Source: Phallusia mammillata (lineage: Eukaryota > Chordata > Ascidiacea > Phlebobranchia > Ascidiidae). From it: a DNA stretch of 64,000 bases. Positions 36,063 through 47,900 of this stretch are shown piece after piece. Below the pieces are notes generated by a model. That model did not search any database, was not told the DNA's origin, and saw only the letters and a program-made list of their open reading frames with translations. The DNA lies in assembly GCA_003260075.1 (NCBI GenBank), contig QLIY01000554.1:13558-77557 (forward strand). The letters run 5' to 3'. Each line of letters starts with the position of its first letter. The first letter of the stretch is position 1. Both the position numbers and the translations under genes were made by a program.

Positions 36063-39000
36063 AAAAAGTAAGTTTGCTGGTTAGGCAAACTTCTAGTTTG
36101 TTGCATTAAATGATTTCAAATAATATTTATCATTGGTTTTACTTTCACTTTAAATAAATGCAAAGTTTAACCACTTTTGCAATTCAGGAGGCAATGTTTT
36201 ATTGCCCACTGGTTCGTTGATGCCGCATTTTGACTTTTGTGCCTGATTGGAACTTGTTCTTTAGAAAAAACGGGTTTTTAGGTCCGCTCCCTACTTTATA
36301 GTACGCACCCCTTTACAAAAGAATCCTAACTTTTTGTTTAGACATTGCGAAAGTTCCATACAAGCCTGATGCTGCCATCACGGATGTTCTTTGTTTTCGC
36401 TATTACAATGAATCAGAGGTCATTATGGGAAAAACAATGCAAGATTGGATGAGGTTTTCGGTTTGCTACTGGCATACCTTTCGAGGCACAGGTGCGGCAC
36501 ATTTTAAGCATTTACGTTTCCTTTTTGACTTGTTTCCCAAAATTGTATTTGATCCAATATTTTCGTAACGGTGGATGCAACCAAATCAATACTTACAAAT
36601 CTGCAGCGACGATCTCCATCCATTGTCAATCCAAGACTGAAGTATGTCGTATCAAAAGCAGTCGTTTAATAAAAAAATTTTTAAACCACTACTACTAACT
36701 TACTATACCGCTAAAAAAAAGTCAAAAGCAGAAGTTGAACAAATTTCCAATGCGCAGGCGCCGATCCATTTGGATTTCCTACCCTGCAAAGACCATGGGA
36801 TGACCAAACCGATAGCATGGAAAATGCGGAACGTCGAATGAGAGTTGCCTTTGACTTTATGTCTAAACTTGGCGTTAAGGTATATATACTTTTTCAAAGT
36901 TTATGATATATTGTGATGCTGAACAACGCTGTGTTTTAGTATTGGTCATTCCACGATCGCGACATCGCACCAGAGGGAGCCACATTACAGGAGACCAACA
37001 AAAACTTGGACCGCATGGTGGAACTGGCAAGCGAATTGCAGCAAAAGACTGGAATTAAACTTTTGTGGAACACCTGCAATTTGTTTGCACACCCAAGGTG
37101 GTTTTCGAAATTTTGAATTTAATAACTTAAAACTTGTTTATCCTAGCACATACCCGATCTATAATCTTATATATCTTGCTATTTATTCGTCTGAGGACTA
37201 CTAAACTGATTTTGTTCATTGTTGTAATGAAGAAGTATCCAGTACGTTAAAAATTACCAAATGACTTTTCCCAACACAATCCTAACGTCAAAAAATGTAT
37301 TATCTGCGCCCGGACGATTTTGAGAGCAATTGATCAAAGCCGATTTTAACTTTGTTTACAAATTGGTGCCTGCATGAAAAGTACATTTGCAAGGGCATAT
37401 TCGATTCTCGATTTGCAATCTGCCCAAACATATACGCAAACCAGTGTCGAGTTTATATTTTTGTCTTACAACGACGTTTTTTTCTGAAGCCTGTGTCTTG
37501 AGTAATTGCTTTAATGTTTCGGAAACCCTCTAATTTATTATCATTTCCATGTTAGCAGACTTTTAAAGCGATTTATTTACAGATATTGTAACGGGGCAGC
37601 TTCGAACCCCGATCTTCACGTTTTCGCGTACGCAGCGGCTCAGGTGAAAAAATCTTTAGAAGTTGGAAAGAAATTGGGAGCGGAAAACTTCGTGTTCTGG
37701 GGTGGAAGGGAGGGCTACCATACTCTCCTTAACACTGATGTTAGAGCAGAGGTGGACCAGATTGCAAGTTTTTTCAAAATGGCAATAGGTTAGAAATAAG
37801 TTGAAAACTTTCGTGACAGAATAAGGTAATGGAAGATTCTTATAAATTCGTAATTTATTGCACTTTTCTGTGGATTTAATATACGTTGTCGACCATCGAC
37901 TTTTATAGCTCTTATTAGGTTTTAAAACTTTGGTTGTTTGTCAAACTGTAGAATACAAGAACAAAATTGGATTTACTGGACAACTCTTGATCGAACCAAA
38001 ACCGAAGGAACCAACGAAGCACCAATACGATTACGGTAGGTGCAATGAAAATTAGAAAGATACGATACTTTAAAAAACACATCTATTTTACAGATGCGAT
38101 GACGGTCATTGCTTTTTTGAAAACGTACGGTCTCGACAAAGATTTTAAGGTTAGATCAAGTAATTGTCGTTTAATAAGAAAAATGTTGTGCAGATGTTAT
38201 ATTCAATATTCACGAAATACTTTATGCAGCTTAATATTGAGCCCAACCATACCACGTTGGCCGGGCATTGTCATGAGCATGACGTAGTGATGGCGTCAGC
38301 GTTCGAGCTTCTCGGCTCTATAGATTCGAACACTGGGTCACCTGACTTGGGTTGGGACACCGATCAATTTCCCATGGATGTGAAAAATGCCGCAATGATA
38401 ATGAAGGTAGTTTTTAATGAAGGTAGCAACATATATCTGTGAACTTTTACTGTAAAATTGCAACAATTTCCCTACTCTACCATACCTGAACCTGTAATCC
38501 GAAAATTGTTTCTAAACCTGGTCCTAATGGAGACAATTTTGTAATGTCACTTGATGTTGCGAACTATTCAGGTGGTTCTAGACCAAGGTGGCCTGGCTCC
38601 AGGTGGATTAAACTTTGACTGCAAAGTGCGTCGCGAATCGACTGATGTGGTTGACATGCTAATATCACATGTTGGTGCTATGGATTGTTTTGCTAAAGCT
38701 CTCAGAGTAGCTGCAAAAATCAAGGAAGGGGGAATCCTTGATGGCATGAAAAAGGTTTGAAGTTTAACTCTGATTAAATAAACAAGACTGATTAAAAGAA
38801 ATAATGTTGTCGAATTCACGGTAAAGACAAGATATAGAAAGCAATTTAAATATACTTTTGGGTCAATTCTTCTTTAAAAATGTATCGTATTCTCTGTATT
38901 AAGGAACGCTATTCGAGCTTTTCCAGTGAACTTGGCGCCAAAGTCAAGTCAGGAATTGCTACATTTGAAGAATGCGAGCAGTTTATTTTCCAAAATGGAA

Positions 39001-39065
39001 ATCCAAGTAAACTTTCTGGACAACAAGAAAAATACGAAACCATTTTGAACAGATACTTCTTGTAA
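35538..39065 (+). CDS. xylA: Xylose isomerase
   Basis: Ten exons join in frame to 457 residues: 35538-35613, 36342-36491, 36758-36879, 36940-37097, 37583-37788, 37952-38035, 38094-38149, 38230-38406, 38572-38754 and 38904-39065. Family landmarks appear in order: [32 protein letters not shown] (catalytic His region), [30 protein letters not shown] (metal-binding Glu region), [31 protein letters not shown] with further metal ligands, and [16 protein letters not shown]. The enzyme interconverts D-xylose and D-xylulose (and glucose with fructose) using two divalent metals. Length fits the longer, group II type known from plants and many bacteria. The start Met opens a Ser/Ala-rich 25-residue lead. 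AATAAA is at 39157. The introns show it is a resident animal-type gene, not bacterial contamination. Confidence 0.95.
36014..36061. repeat. 48-base G run in xylose isomerase intron 1
   Basis: An uninterrupted G homopolymer sits between ACAATCTACA and TAAAAAGTAAG. Like the other long runs here it may stand for sequence that was not read rather than a true homopolymer. Confidence 0.9.
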
Positions 39066-40562
39066 CTTACTGTTCATATTCGCTCGTACACTTTCACCTT
39101 GTAGCAATTTTGTTGTGTATAAGTTGGAAAAAATATGTCATACAAATCTCATTGCAAATAAAGTACCAAAATCATCTGTACATTACGTCTGGGATTGTTG
39201 TTAAATAGGGGTCTTTGAAATGTTAAAATAAATGTTTTTTAATATTTGTCCAAGATATTTCGTCACATACCGCAAAGCTGCTTTTCTGAAGAAAGAAGTT
39301 TTTTCAGTTTTTTTACCGTTAATCATTTGGCAGTTTCCAGAGTAACATTTGCACACAAGTCAACATTTAAAAAAGGTGGTGTCTTTGCATACATATAACA
39401 TCCATCTTCATACAATATCTTGTGTAGCCCAACAACAGTAAAGAGCTTATTATAAGTTTTATGCAAACGCCACTTGGAACAATTGTCCTCATATAGTCTA
39501 TTTGCTGTCAGCAAATAACTCCAGCATAATCTAGACTTTTGATTGATCACGGACTTTTACACAATGGCCCCGGCTATATAGGAAACGTGATTTCATTTCA
39601 GTTTTGAGGTTTACTTGAGCGAAAGACCTTGTCGACCGCTACATAGTACTTGAGAGCTTTATTATAGCGCGTATGTGTAAGCTGTAAAATATCCCGTTCG
39701 TTGTTGCAACAACATAACGTCTGAGCTGAGAGAGGGTATAACATGCAGCTGCTAATCGATGTTTTGGCAAAAAGTTAAATATTTTGCAAGGTGATAAGCT
39801 TATTTGTCTGGCTAACTTGTCCTAAAATATTTACATCAGTTCAATGTTGTTTTGCTTAGCGGGTTAAATCTTCTACTGTTAATGGATTTAATGAAGTTAG
39901 TTCTCCGAATCGAAAACTGGGCTTATATTAAGTATTTTGCCCTCGTTCTAAATAGTCAGTCGATTTGATCCTACAATCCATGCAGTCGGGGATATGATTT
40001 GACTTAAATTATTATTTACCGATTTAACGAAAGGGAAACAAAGCTTCTCTACAAATCGAGTTTAAATTTAAAACCGCGTTTGATGGATAAAAGTAATCAA
40101 CACACCTTTTGTTAGACAATTGTTAAAACGAAGAACTCGCCATTTGGGATACATGTTCAGTACTTGTATTGTTGAATTCCGAACCAAACTCAGCACAGCA
40201 CGAAAATGTAACCAGTTTGTCTAAGTGCTATTATCCAAACAGCTTTTTCCCATGTCATATGAGTCTCCCTGAATTGTGAAATATTTCTATTGTTTTGCGG
40301 TTGCCTTAAGTCGCCTCAAGCAATGGAAGTTTGGGAACAGGATTTGTTGGTTTTGAACCTATTGAAAGAGCGGAAAGACACTGAAAGGAGTTTTTATTGT
40401 GAGCACTCAACTTAAATGGTTGTTAAACCGACAAGTTCTTTATAAATTGGAAATAAATTTATTAAATGCGAAAAGGTTATGTTTCAGAACAACGTTTAGA
40501 CTTAATGTTATCCCAAATGCATCAAAACGTTAGTTTGTAGTGCGTTGCTATATTACGGTAAG
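39066..40562. other. Intergenic sequence between xylose isomerase and the WD gene
   Basis: It contains the 3' end of xylose isomerase (AATAAA 39157-39162). I see no gene in the rest; the minus-strand frame 39323-39550 has no recognisable domain. Confidence 0.45.
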
Positions 40563-41823
40563 ATGCAGAGCATCTTGAAAGATTACAGACATTTGCCTGC
40601 ATTTCGAGAGGAATCACCTAATTTAAGGTAAATGTTTGCTTAAAATACTGGTTTCAGAAGGGTTGTTGTTTTTATACATCAGTTAACTATCTTTGTTTAT
40701 CTCAGTCCTGGCATTCAAAGTTTAAAACGAAGTGTCGATACGGCAAAAATTTCAGGCGACTAAAGAACTTGCCAGCGATTTAAAATTTTTAATTGATTTC
40801 GAATATTTCGGCACAGCTCAGACGGCGAGGAACAAGATTACGTGACCAACAATGGACGGGCTGTATCGTGGCACGCCAGAAAAGTTGATGACGCTGTTTC
40901 TCTGCCCTACGATTGGCGTCGCTCCAAATCACTTCACGTCATAAGGCAACTTGGTAACGATCGTTTTTTCATTTGTTTCGTAATTTATTCGACAACTAAA
41001 TAAAAAACCCAGACCTGGCGCTTGAACAGCAAAAAAACAAGCAGAGTTTTTAAACATACAGATCAGGTAAATGTCAGACCTATATAGTAAAAGTTCGCTA
41101 TTGCGTTTAATCCAAGCGATTAGTTGATAAAAGCATATTTAAATGTACTTTTATTTTCATGTTTTTGGGGTCTTGTAGAGCCCGAGCATTGGAATGGCAG
41201 ATATCTTGCAAGAACATCTGTTGCGAATCCAATGAATATTACTACGTCACGCTATCGCACTATAACTGCCACCCAACGGAGTAGAAAAAGGCGAATTGGA
41301 TCCATTCAACTTGAAAACAACCGACTTCTGGGACGAAACGCCAGCGTGGTAAAAATATTTTTGAAATATATATTGAAGCTAAAGTTTTTTATCTGATCAA
41401 TCTTGTTGATTGCCAAAAAACCTAAGTAGCGTAAATGTCAACTGTTTGTAACCCACATCTGTTTTTGCTACAACCTAAAGGAAGCTGAATTTGTATTTTT
41501 TCATTCTAGCATGTAGAATAAAAAAACATATGTCAACATCTTAATCAAACATTTTCTCACTTGTGTAGTTACTGATTGGGGGGCATTTAAGTATGACTTG
41601 GGGTTACCCTTATTCGCAACATATTTTTTCAAACAAAGCTAATATGTTTTGCAATATTAAAAAAGCCCCTCAAAATAGAGTAATTAATCAAATATCAAAA
41701 ATTATTTCACAGAAATTTAAATAAGATTTTTATATGTCTGCAGCAACTGCAGCATCGGGATGTGGAATCCGCCGCCTCAAACTACAGTCGTCCAGACAGT
41801 TCGATATCTGACGACTACAGCAG
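40563..41823 (+). CDS. Possible alternative 5' exons of the EF-hand/WD gene
   Basis: The ATG at 40563 opens MQSILKDYRHLPAFREESPN to a donor at 40627. An exon near 40706 (PGIQSLKRSVDTAKIS), exon 40817/40822-40953 (DGEEQDYVTNNGRAVSWHAR), exon 41179-41348 (EPEHWNGRYLARTSV) and exon 41744-41823 (QLQHRDVESAASNYSRP) follow. The last ends in phase 2 at AG|GTGAAC, exactly the phase needed for the exon at 47332, and matches the phase of the other candidate first exon at 44935-45026. The junction after the second exon is not resolved: no clean GT donor fits. The region could also be a separate short gene ending at the TGA right after 41823. No domain is recognised; it is polar and Arg/Ser-rich. Confidence 0.5.
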
Positions 41824-44800
41824 GTGAACAAGCACGTTTCCATTAATCATTAACTTAACCAGACTCCATTAACTGTCGGTTGCCATAGCGACACGCTTGG
41901 TGCTAGAGCCAGGAGGGTGACTAGACCTATGTAAAGGGTCTGAATAGGACGGTCTTATGTCAATGTTTTGGTAAGGACTCTGTTATGTCTTTGAACAAGA
42001 AGTGCGTGATAGAATGTGTGTGCTGAGATGATTAGTTAGTGTAGAAGTTTAAATCACCTGTAATGTTAATATCCAAGGAAACAATTAGGGGCAAAACGTC
42101 GCAGTAAGAATATGGCACTAAACATTTGCTTAAAATTCGTAAGTTAGATTTGTAATAAGCGCTAAACACACTGTTGCTAGTTTTTGGTACTGTTGTTAGT
42201 CATTGCTTGTCAACCAAAAATATTTACACAGGCATGTTGACATCCGCACTAAGATTTTTTTTTGAAGATTTGTTGTGTAAAAATGAGTGTACCATTAGTG
42301 CTTTTAATTTGGCCTGGTGCAAAAAGTGCCATCAAAACGGTGCAGGGCATTTGAATTTGTATGGGTGTTTTTGATCAACTAGCGTTTTGAATGTTTGAAC
42401 TGTGCGTGAACATGTTATTTACTTAGATCCTGAGCCGAAATAAAGAGACGCTGTACTTTGATCTAAAAACCAATAAATATAGCACCAGCCTGTGAGTTAA
42501 AATGAAAAAAAAAAACGAATAAAGCTAGTAATGTCTTAAGGTTCACGTTGCGGCAAGGATGATTTAAGGATTTTGTTTCACATGGTTTTGGTACGTAGTG
42601 GATCTATGGTTTTACAGAATCGTTCTGCGCAACTTAAAAATAAAATCGTTTTGAAAATAGCAATATATTCATTTACAAAACCATTTGATTTTAATTTTTA
42701 GACCATCTATATTCACAAGAAACGGCGGTTATGTAACCTTACCCAGTGACCTAATGCCACAAATGAAACAAGCCCAAAATGTGTTGATATAATCCGCCTT
42801 TATTTGTGCCACTAAAGCACCCCTAAATCGCCAATGAGATAGGCCGCCAACCGCAACGTGTCATTAAATTCACACCTAACGTACAAAAGCAACAATGGAA
42901 CGGCTAGCTTTGTACTTCCTTGGTCAACGTCTTTAAAACGACAAGCGACGAAACAAACTACTTTCGCTGGCAATGGGCATTATGACGCCCGCTGTGACCT
43001 AACAAAGGGCAGCTTTCGAACCAACCATTTTTACTAAAGAGCTCAAGCAGAGAAACTATAACCTGTTCAAACTGCCCGTCTTGTCAGTTATCGTGAGTTA
43101 AGCAAAAATATTGAAGCCTTTAACCATGAAAAAAGTGAACGATTTAAATGAATATTGGGCTTTTATTTAAAGTTTAATCAGATGTTAATGTTTACAAATA
43201 ACAATTTGATTTTATAACAACTAAAGCAGTTTGTTGCTGTATTTCGACTGTCGAGCAATTAAGGTCCAAATTTGTGTTTAGTATTTGTAACATTCTGGTT
43301 TCGACATAGAATTATGCAAACAGTCAAGTACTTTGTTAGACAATTAACCAACGAATAGTCATGAGGTTCTAAATTGGGGGGGGGGGATTGTTATGCAAAC
43401 AGTCAATTACTTTGTTAGACAATTAACCAACGAATAGTCATGAGGTTCTAAATTGTCATGTGTTTCATTCTGTGTTTACAATCCAACTGACTACACTCGA
43501 GCACCGCAACTAAACATGAAACTTGGTGAAAATAACTTGTTCGGGCTTTAATATTGTGATGTAATTTATTTGCAAGGTTTTTAACAAATAAATAAAAGTT
43601 TGGTTTGTTAAGAAGATCAGCATTGACCCGTTTATCAATCACAAAGCCTTGAAAAAGACTCAATCCTCACATTTGCTATCTCAATAAACTCGTCAACCAA
43701 ATCAACTAGATATAGCTGATTGACACATAGCCTACGTATCTTTGATTTGGATAAATTACTTGCGTATATTTTCTGCTTTAATATTTTGGTGTGTGAGATG
43801 TTGTCGTAAACGTTTGTCAGATATTGTAAAAGCTAAGATCGCCTTTTGTATTTATGTTTTGTAAATGGTACTTTTGTCGATCATTTCTGCTGTCAAAGTT
43901 TCTTGTTGAGAATAGCTCCAAAATATTCTTTTATGGTCCTTTTCCAATCTTGATATACTGTGGTTGAATTTTTTCAAGCTTTAAACACGTTTTGCAAACA
44001 ATCGACTTCAAAAGATGGTGTTTAAAATCAGACAGAACGATGTTCGTTGATAGTTTCACATTTTCACTCCCAATACATGTTGTGTTGCGGTCAATAATTT
44101 GTTCTGCTGTTCGAAGTGCAACACGCTATTTGATTCAATACTGATGGACAGATAGTTGCACATTAAGTACAGGTTTACTTTTTTACAAGGCTGCTAAACT
44201 TATCACACGTTTATGTATGCGGCGTTTTTGAAATGTTTTGACGTAAAACAATTTAATTTAATTTTGTTTTTGAGGTATATTATGATACGTTTTATAAAAC
44301 TTACATTAAAACAACCTCGAAATTGTATTATTTGTAGTTTTCTACTAAACGAATTATCACACGCTGCATCACTTAATTTGCCTTTAGTCGCAAAGGGACA
44401 AGTCTCATACATGCGTAAAGCACGTAAACGCAAATCTCTACAAGCACTTCAATAACGTGAAGTGCCACTTTCGCGAGTGTTCGATGGCTCTTAGTCTTTT
44501 TCGTAAAAAACAAGGTTCGTTGGCCAATTAGATGTCTTTGTTCGTTGTCTGAGTCTGGAAAAAGCTGTGTATTTTTGCAACGAAACATACTGCTTTAGGT
44601 AACACAGAATGGTAATGCGAGGTGCTTGAAGGCTAAACCAAACTAGTTTTTGTGCAGTGTTGCTTTGAAGATTTTGTGTAATTTGACTTATCTACTTTTA
44701 CATGTGTCCACCTATTTAAATTGCTTAGTGATAATTTGTATGGAAGTGTTTTAATGTTTAACTTAACAAAGTTTTCAAATGACAAAGTTACGACAGGTGT

Positions 44801-44934
44801 GCCATGCAGCTATGAATGTAAAACATAATATTAATTGAAAAAAGTGATAATAAATTATCCTTGCCAAACGGAGAAAAAAGGCATAGACGTGCGCGCTAAA
44901 ATAGCGGTAAACAGCTATCCCAAAAGAAACTAAC
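41824..44934. other. Long intron or intergenic stretch between the two 5' ends
   Basis: AT-rich, with one G-marked duplication at about 43312-43455. No supported gene. If the exon at 44935 is a true first exon, its promoter should lie in the last part of this stretch. Confidence 0.4.
43312..43455. repeat. Tandem duplication with G11 between copies
   Basis: Copy one (43312-43375), G run (43376-43386) and copy two (43391-43455) all begin TTATGCAAACAGTCAA and end GGTTCTAAATT. Confidence 0.85.
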
Positions 44935-47900
44935 ATGGATATAAGCTCGTACAACTCGTTCTCAAGTCGTGTTCCAAGGCCACCCATCGCACCCAGTGAA
45001 GTTTCAAGTGACATTAGTTTCCGCAGGTAACGTTGACGACTAAAGCTTTTGTTTCACATTCTACTTGCACTAAAAAAACCTCTGTAAACTTCAGTCAAAA
45101 TTTTCCTTGGTAACATGTTTTTTTCCGTAATTCATTTAGAATCAATTGTGTCCTGACAGCAGCCACAATGCTGCCTCAGTTTTTTAATGAACCGGGGGGG
45201 GGGCTAAACTTCAGTCAAAATTTTCCTTGGTAACATGTTTTTTCCGTAATTCATTTAGAATCAATTTGTGTCCTGACAGCAGCCACAATGCTGCCTCAGT
45301 TTTTTAATGAACCACAAAGTGATTTTCCTAGATGATACTGCCTATTCCATGTATGAACGATATGCAACGATACAACCAAATTTTCAGCTTTAAATCTCTT
45401 TTCGCGATCAACCCTTACACCGTTTAGCTACATGTCACTACTGTATGGTACACCTAAGCCTTAGTTGAAGGGGGGGGGGTTATTCCATGTATGAACGATA
45501 TGCAACGGTACAACCAAATTTTCAGCTTTAAATCTCTTTTCGCGCTCAACCCTTACACTGTTTAGCTACATGTCACTACTGTATGGTACACCTAAGCCTT
45601 AGTTGAATAGGGCTTCAGAAGGGCCTAATTGTTCCGGCTTTACTCACATCAACTAACGTTGTGTTATAAATCGACAAAGCACAGTCAAAAAACAATACTG
45701 TGTATAAAACGATGTATTGTACGCTTGCGGTTCCCAACACGAGTTTAATTCCTCCGTTAGTAACTCAAAACATTTTCATTCCTCCCAAATACAAGACACA
45801 GTAGACGTTAACCATACAAAGATCATTTATAATTGAGTCGTTTATCAACCTCGTAGGTCATGTTCACAGAACTCAAAATAGTAAATACTAACTAGTATTT
45901 ACATACCACATAAAAATTCAAGCAAATCCCTCACCTCAATTTTAAAATGTCTCCTTAGAACAGTGGTTCTCAAACTGTGGTACGCGTACCACTAGTGGTA
46001 CGCCGGAACGTTTCAGATGGTACGCGAGTAGCTTTCTGTGATACCTAATTTAAGTCCGATCTAAAATTGCAACTCAACTGATCAGCCCTGGTTTGGGCGA
46101 AACTCGTGCTTTGGACATTCTTTGAAATTGCTAAATATGCTAGTCGGGGCGAGAAAATGGGCCTATTTATTCTTAGTTGGTCTATTCATTCAAACAGGGT
46201 TTAAGACTTTAGGTGATACGCAGCGATAGAAAAAGTTGTCAGGTGGTACGCGATCCATACAAGTTTGAGAACCACTGCCTTAGAAGAAATTCCTCCCCGG
46301 TTCTGAACCACTGCTTCACGCATATTTTTTCTTGATACATTAACATTTATTCCGTAATTCATAAAAAGAGTGAGTTCGTCCTAGACTGAATTTTACAAAA
46401 AGTTCATTGAACAGAACACTTTTGACGCCATAACAAATACGGCTGTGTGTCAAACCACACAACACACATAATCAATTTTTGTATGACATCACACACCGTC
46501 ATTGTCAGTTCGGCGTGACATCACAACAGCGTGTTGTGCTCCAAACCATTGTCTTGAAGCACGCATAACCAGAACATAGTTTATTGTACATTTCAATGGG
46601 AAGCGAATTAAAGGGCTGTAGTTAGCAGCACAAGTGGAAGTGACAACCAGGTGTTGGTAAAAGTCACAGGATTGGGTGCAATTGCTCATCAGTATGTATA
46701 TTACTAAGAAGGAAGCTTTGTTTTTGAGGTTTCTTTTCAGGTTTGTGGTTAATTGATGATTTTTCTATTTATACAAACTTGTGTGTGTTTTCGATAACGT
46801 AGAGCAGAAGTAGTGTTATGTAGATCGCACCTAAACAGTGTATAATAACTATGAAATAAAATGAGAGGTTTTTCACACGATGAGTACGAACTCCGTAGCC
46901 CCGATCAGAGTCAACACCATGGTCGTTGCATGGACATGCATGGTTACTTTAATGCTAATATGCGAACACGACAGGAAAAGTTGTGTCAATTGTGTAAATT
47001 AAATCTGGCTGGGTAACATTTATAATAAAACAGAAAGAAATAGTTACAAGGGGGGGGGGCAATGTGCGACCACGACAGGAAAAGTTGTGTCAATTGTGCA
47101 AATTAAAAGTAATCTGGCTGGGTAACATTTATAATAAAACAGAAAGAAATAGTTACAAACGGCAACGAAGTTAAATCCGGACAAAAAAATTTCAATTACC
47201 TGTTTGAGAAACCTATAAATCCATGCCAAATGTCTACTGGGCGAGATAATTTGGATAACCAGCACACATATCTCGCCGTACATTCAATATTTATTTTGCT
47301 AGGTTTTAATCCATGTTATGTGTTTTTACAGTTCAGATAGCAGCATCCGATTGGAGGAACACATTAAGCTACATCATCTCCAGAAGTTACTGCAGATATT
47401 TAAATCGCATACGCCCCAAAATGCTCGAGCCAATGTTGTTGAAAAAGGAATAAAACCAGGTGCAATATATTGTTAATTCGTTTTGTATTCGTGTAGTTTG
47501 TTTCGTTCAGCAAGTATTGTTTGATTTTACTACTTATACGTTTGATGCATTGCAGTTCGTCCACCAATTGATGACGATGACGAAGGAGTCAGACAAGCTC
47601 CAGGAATGATGACGTTACAGGAATTTACAGCCACCATTTCTGGAATGTTGGGGACAACCAGATGGAACGATCAAATGGAGATGTTATTTCATAAAGTAAA
47701 CAATGAAGCCAATATCATATGCATTTCAGTATTTGTAGCCTGTACACCTCTTTATTTGGTTTGCAATGTACAGGTTGACACAGCTTGTGATGGATACGTT
47801 GATTGGAATGAGTTTTGCACGTATATGTTACTGCAAATGCGAGAGGTCGAACATATCCAGAAACTGAATCCAATTCCTTTCACTTCAGCAGCTATCGTAA

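Noticed and set aside
35918-36106. Poly-proline open frame on the minus strand
   Set aside because: It is only the translation of the 48-base G run.
38880-38903. ATG at 38880 as an internal start in the last xylose isomerase exon
   Set aside because: It lies before the acceptor TATTAAG in intron 9; the spliced frame continues the family sequence.
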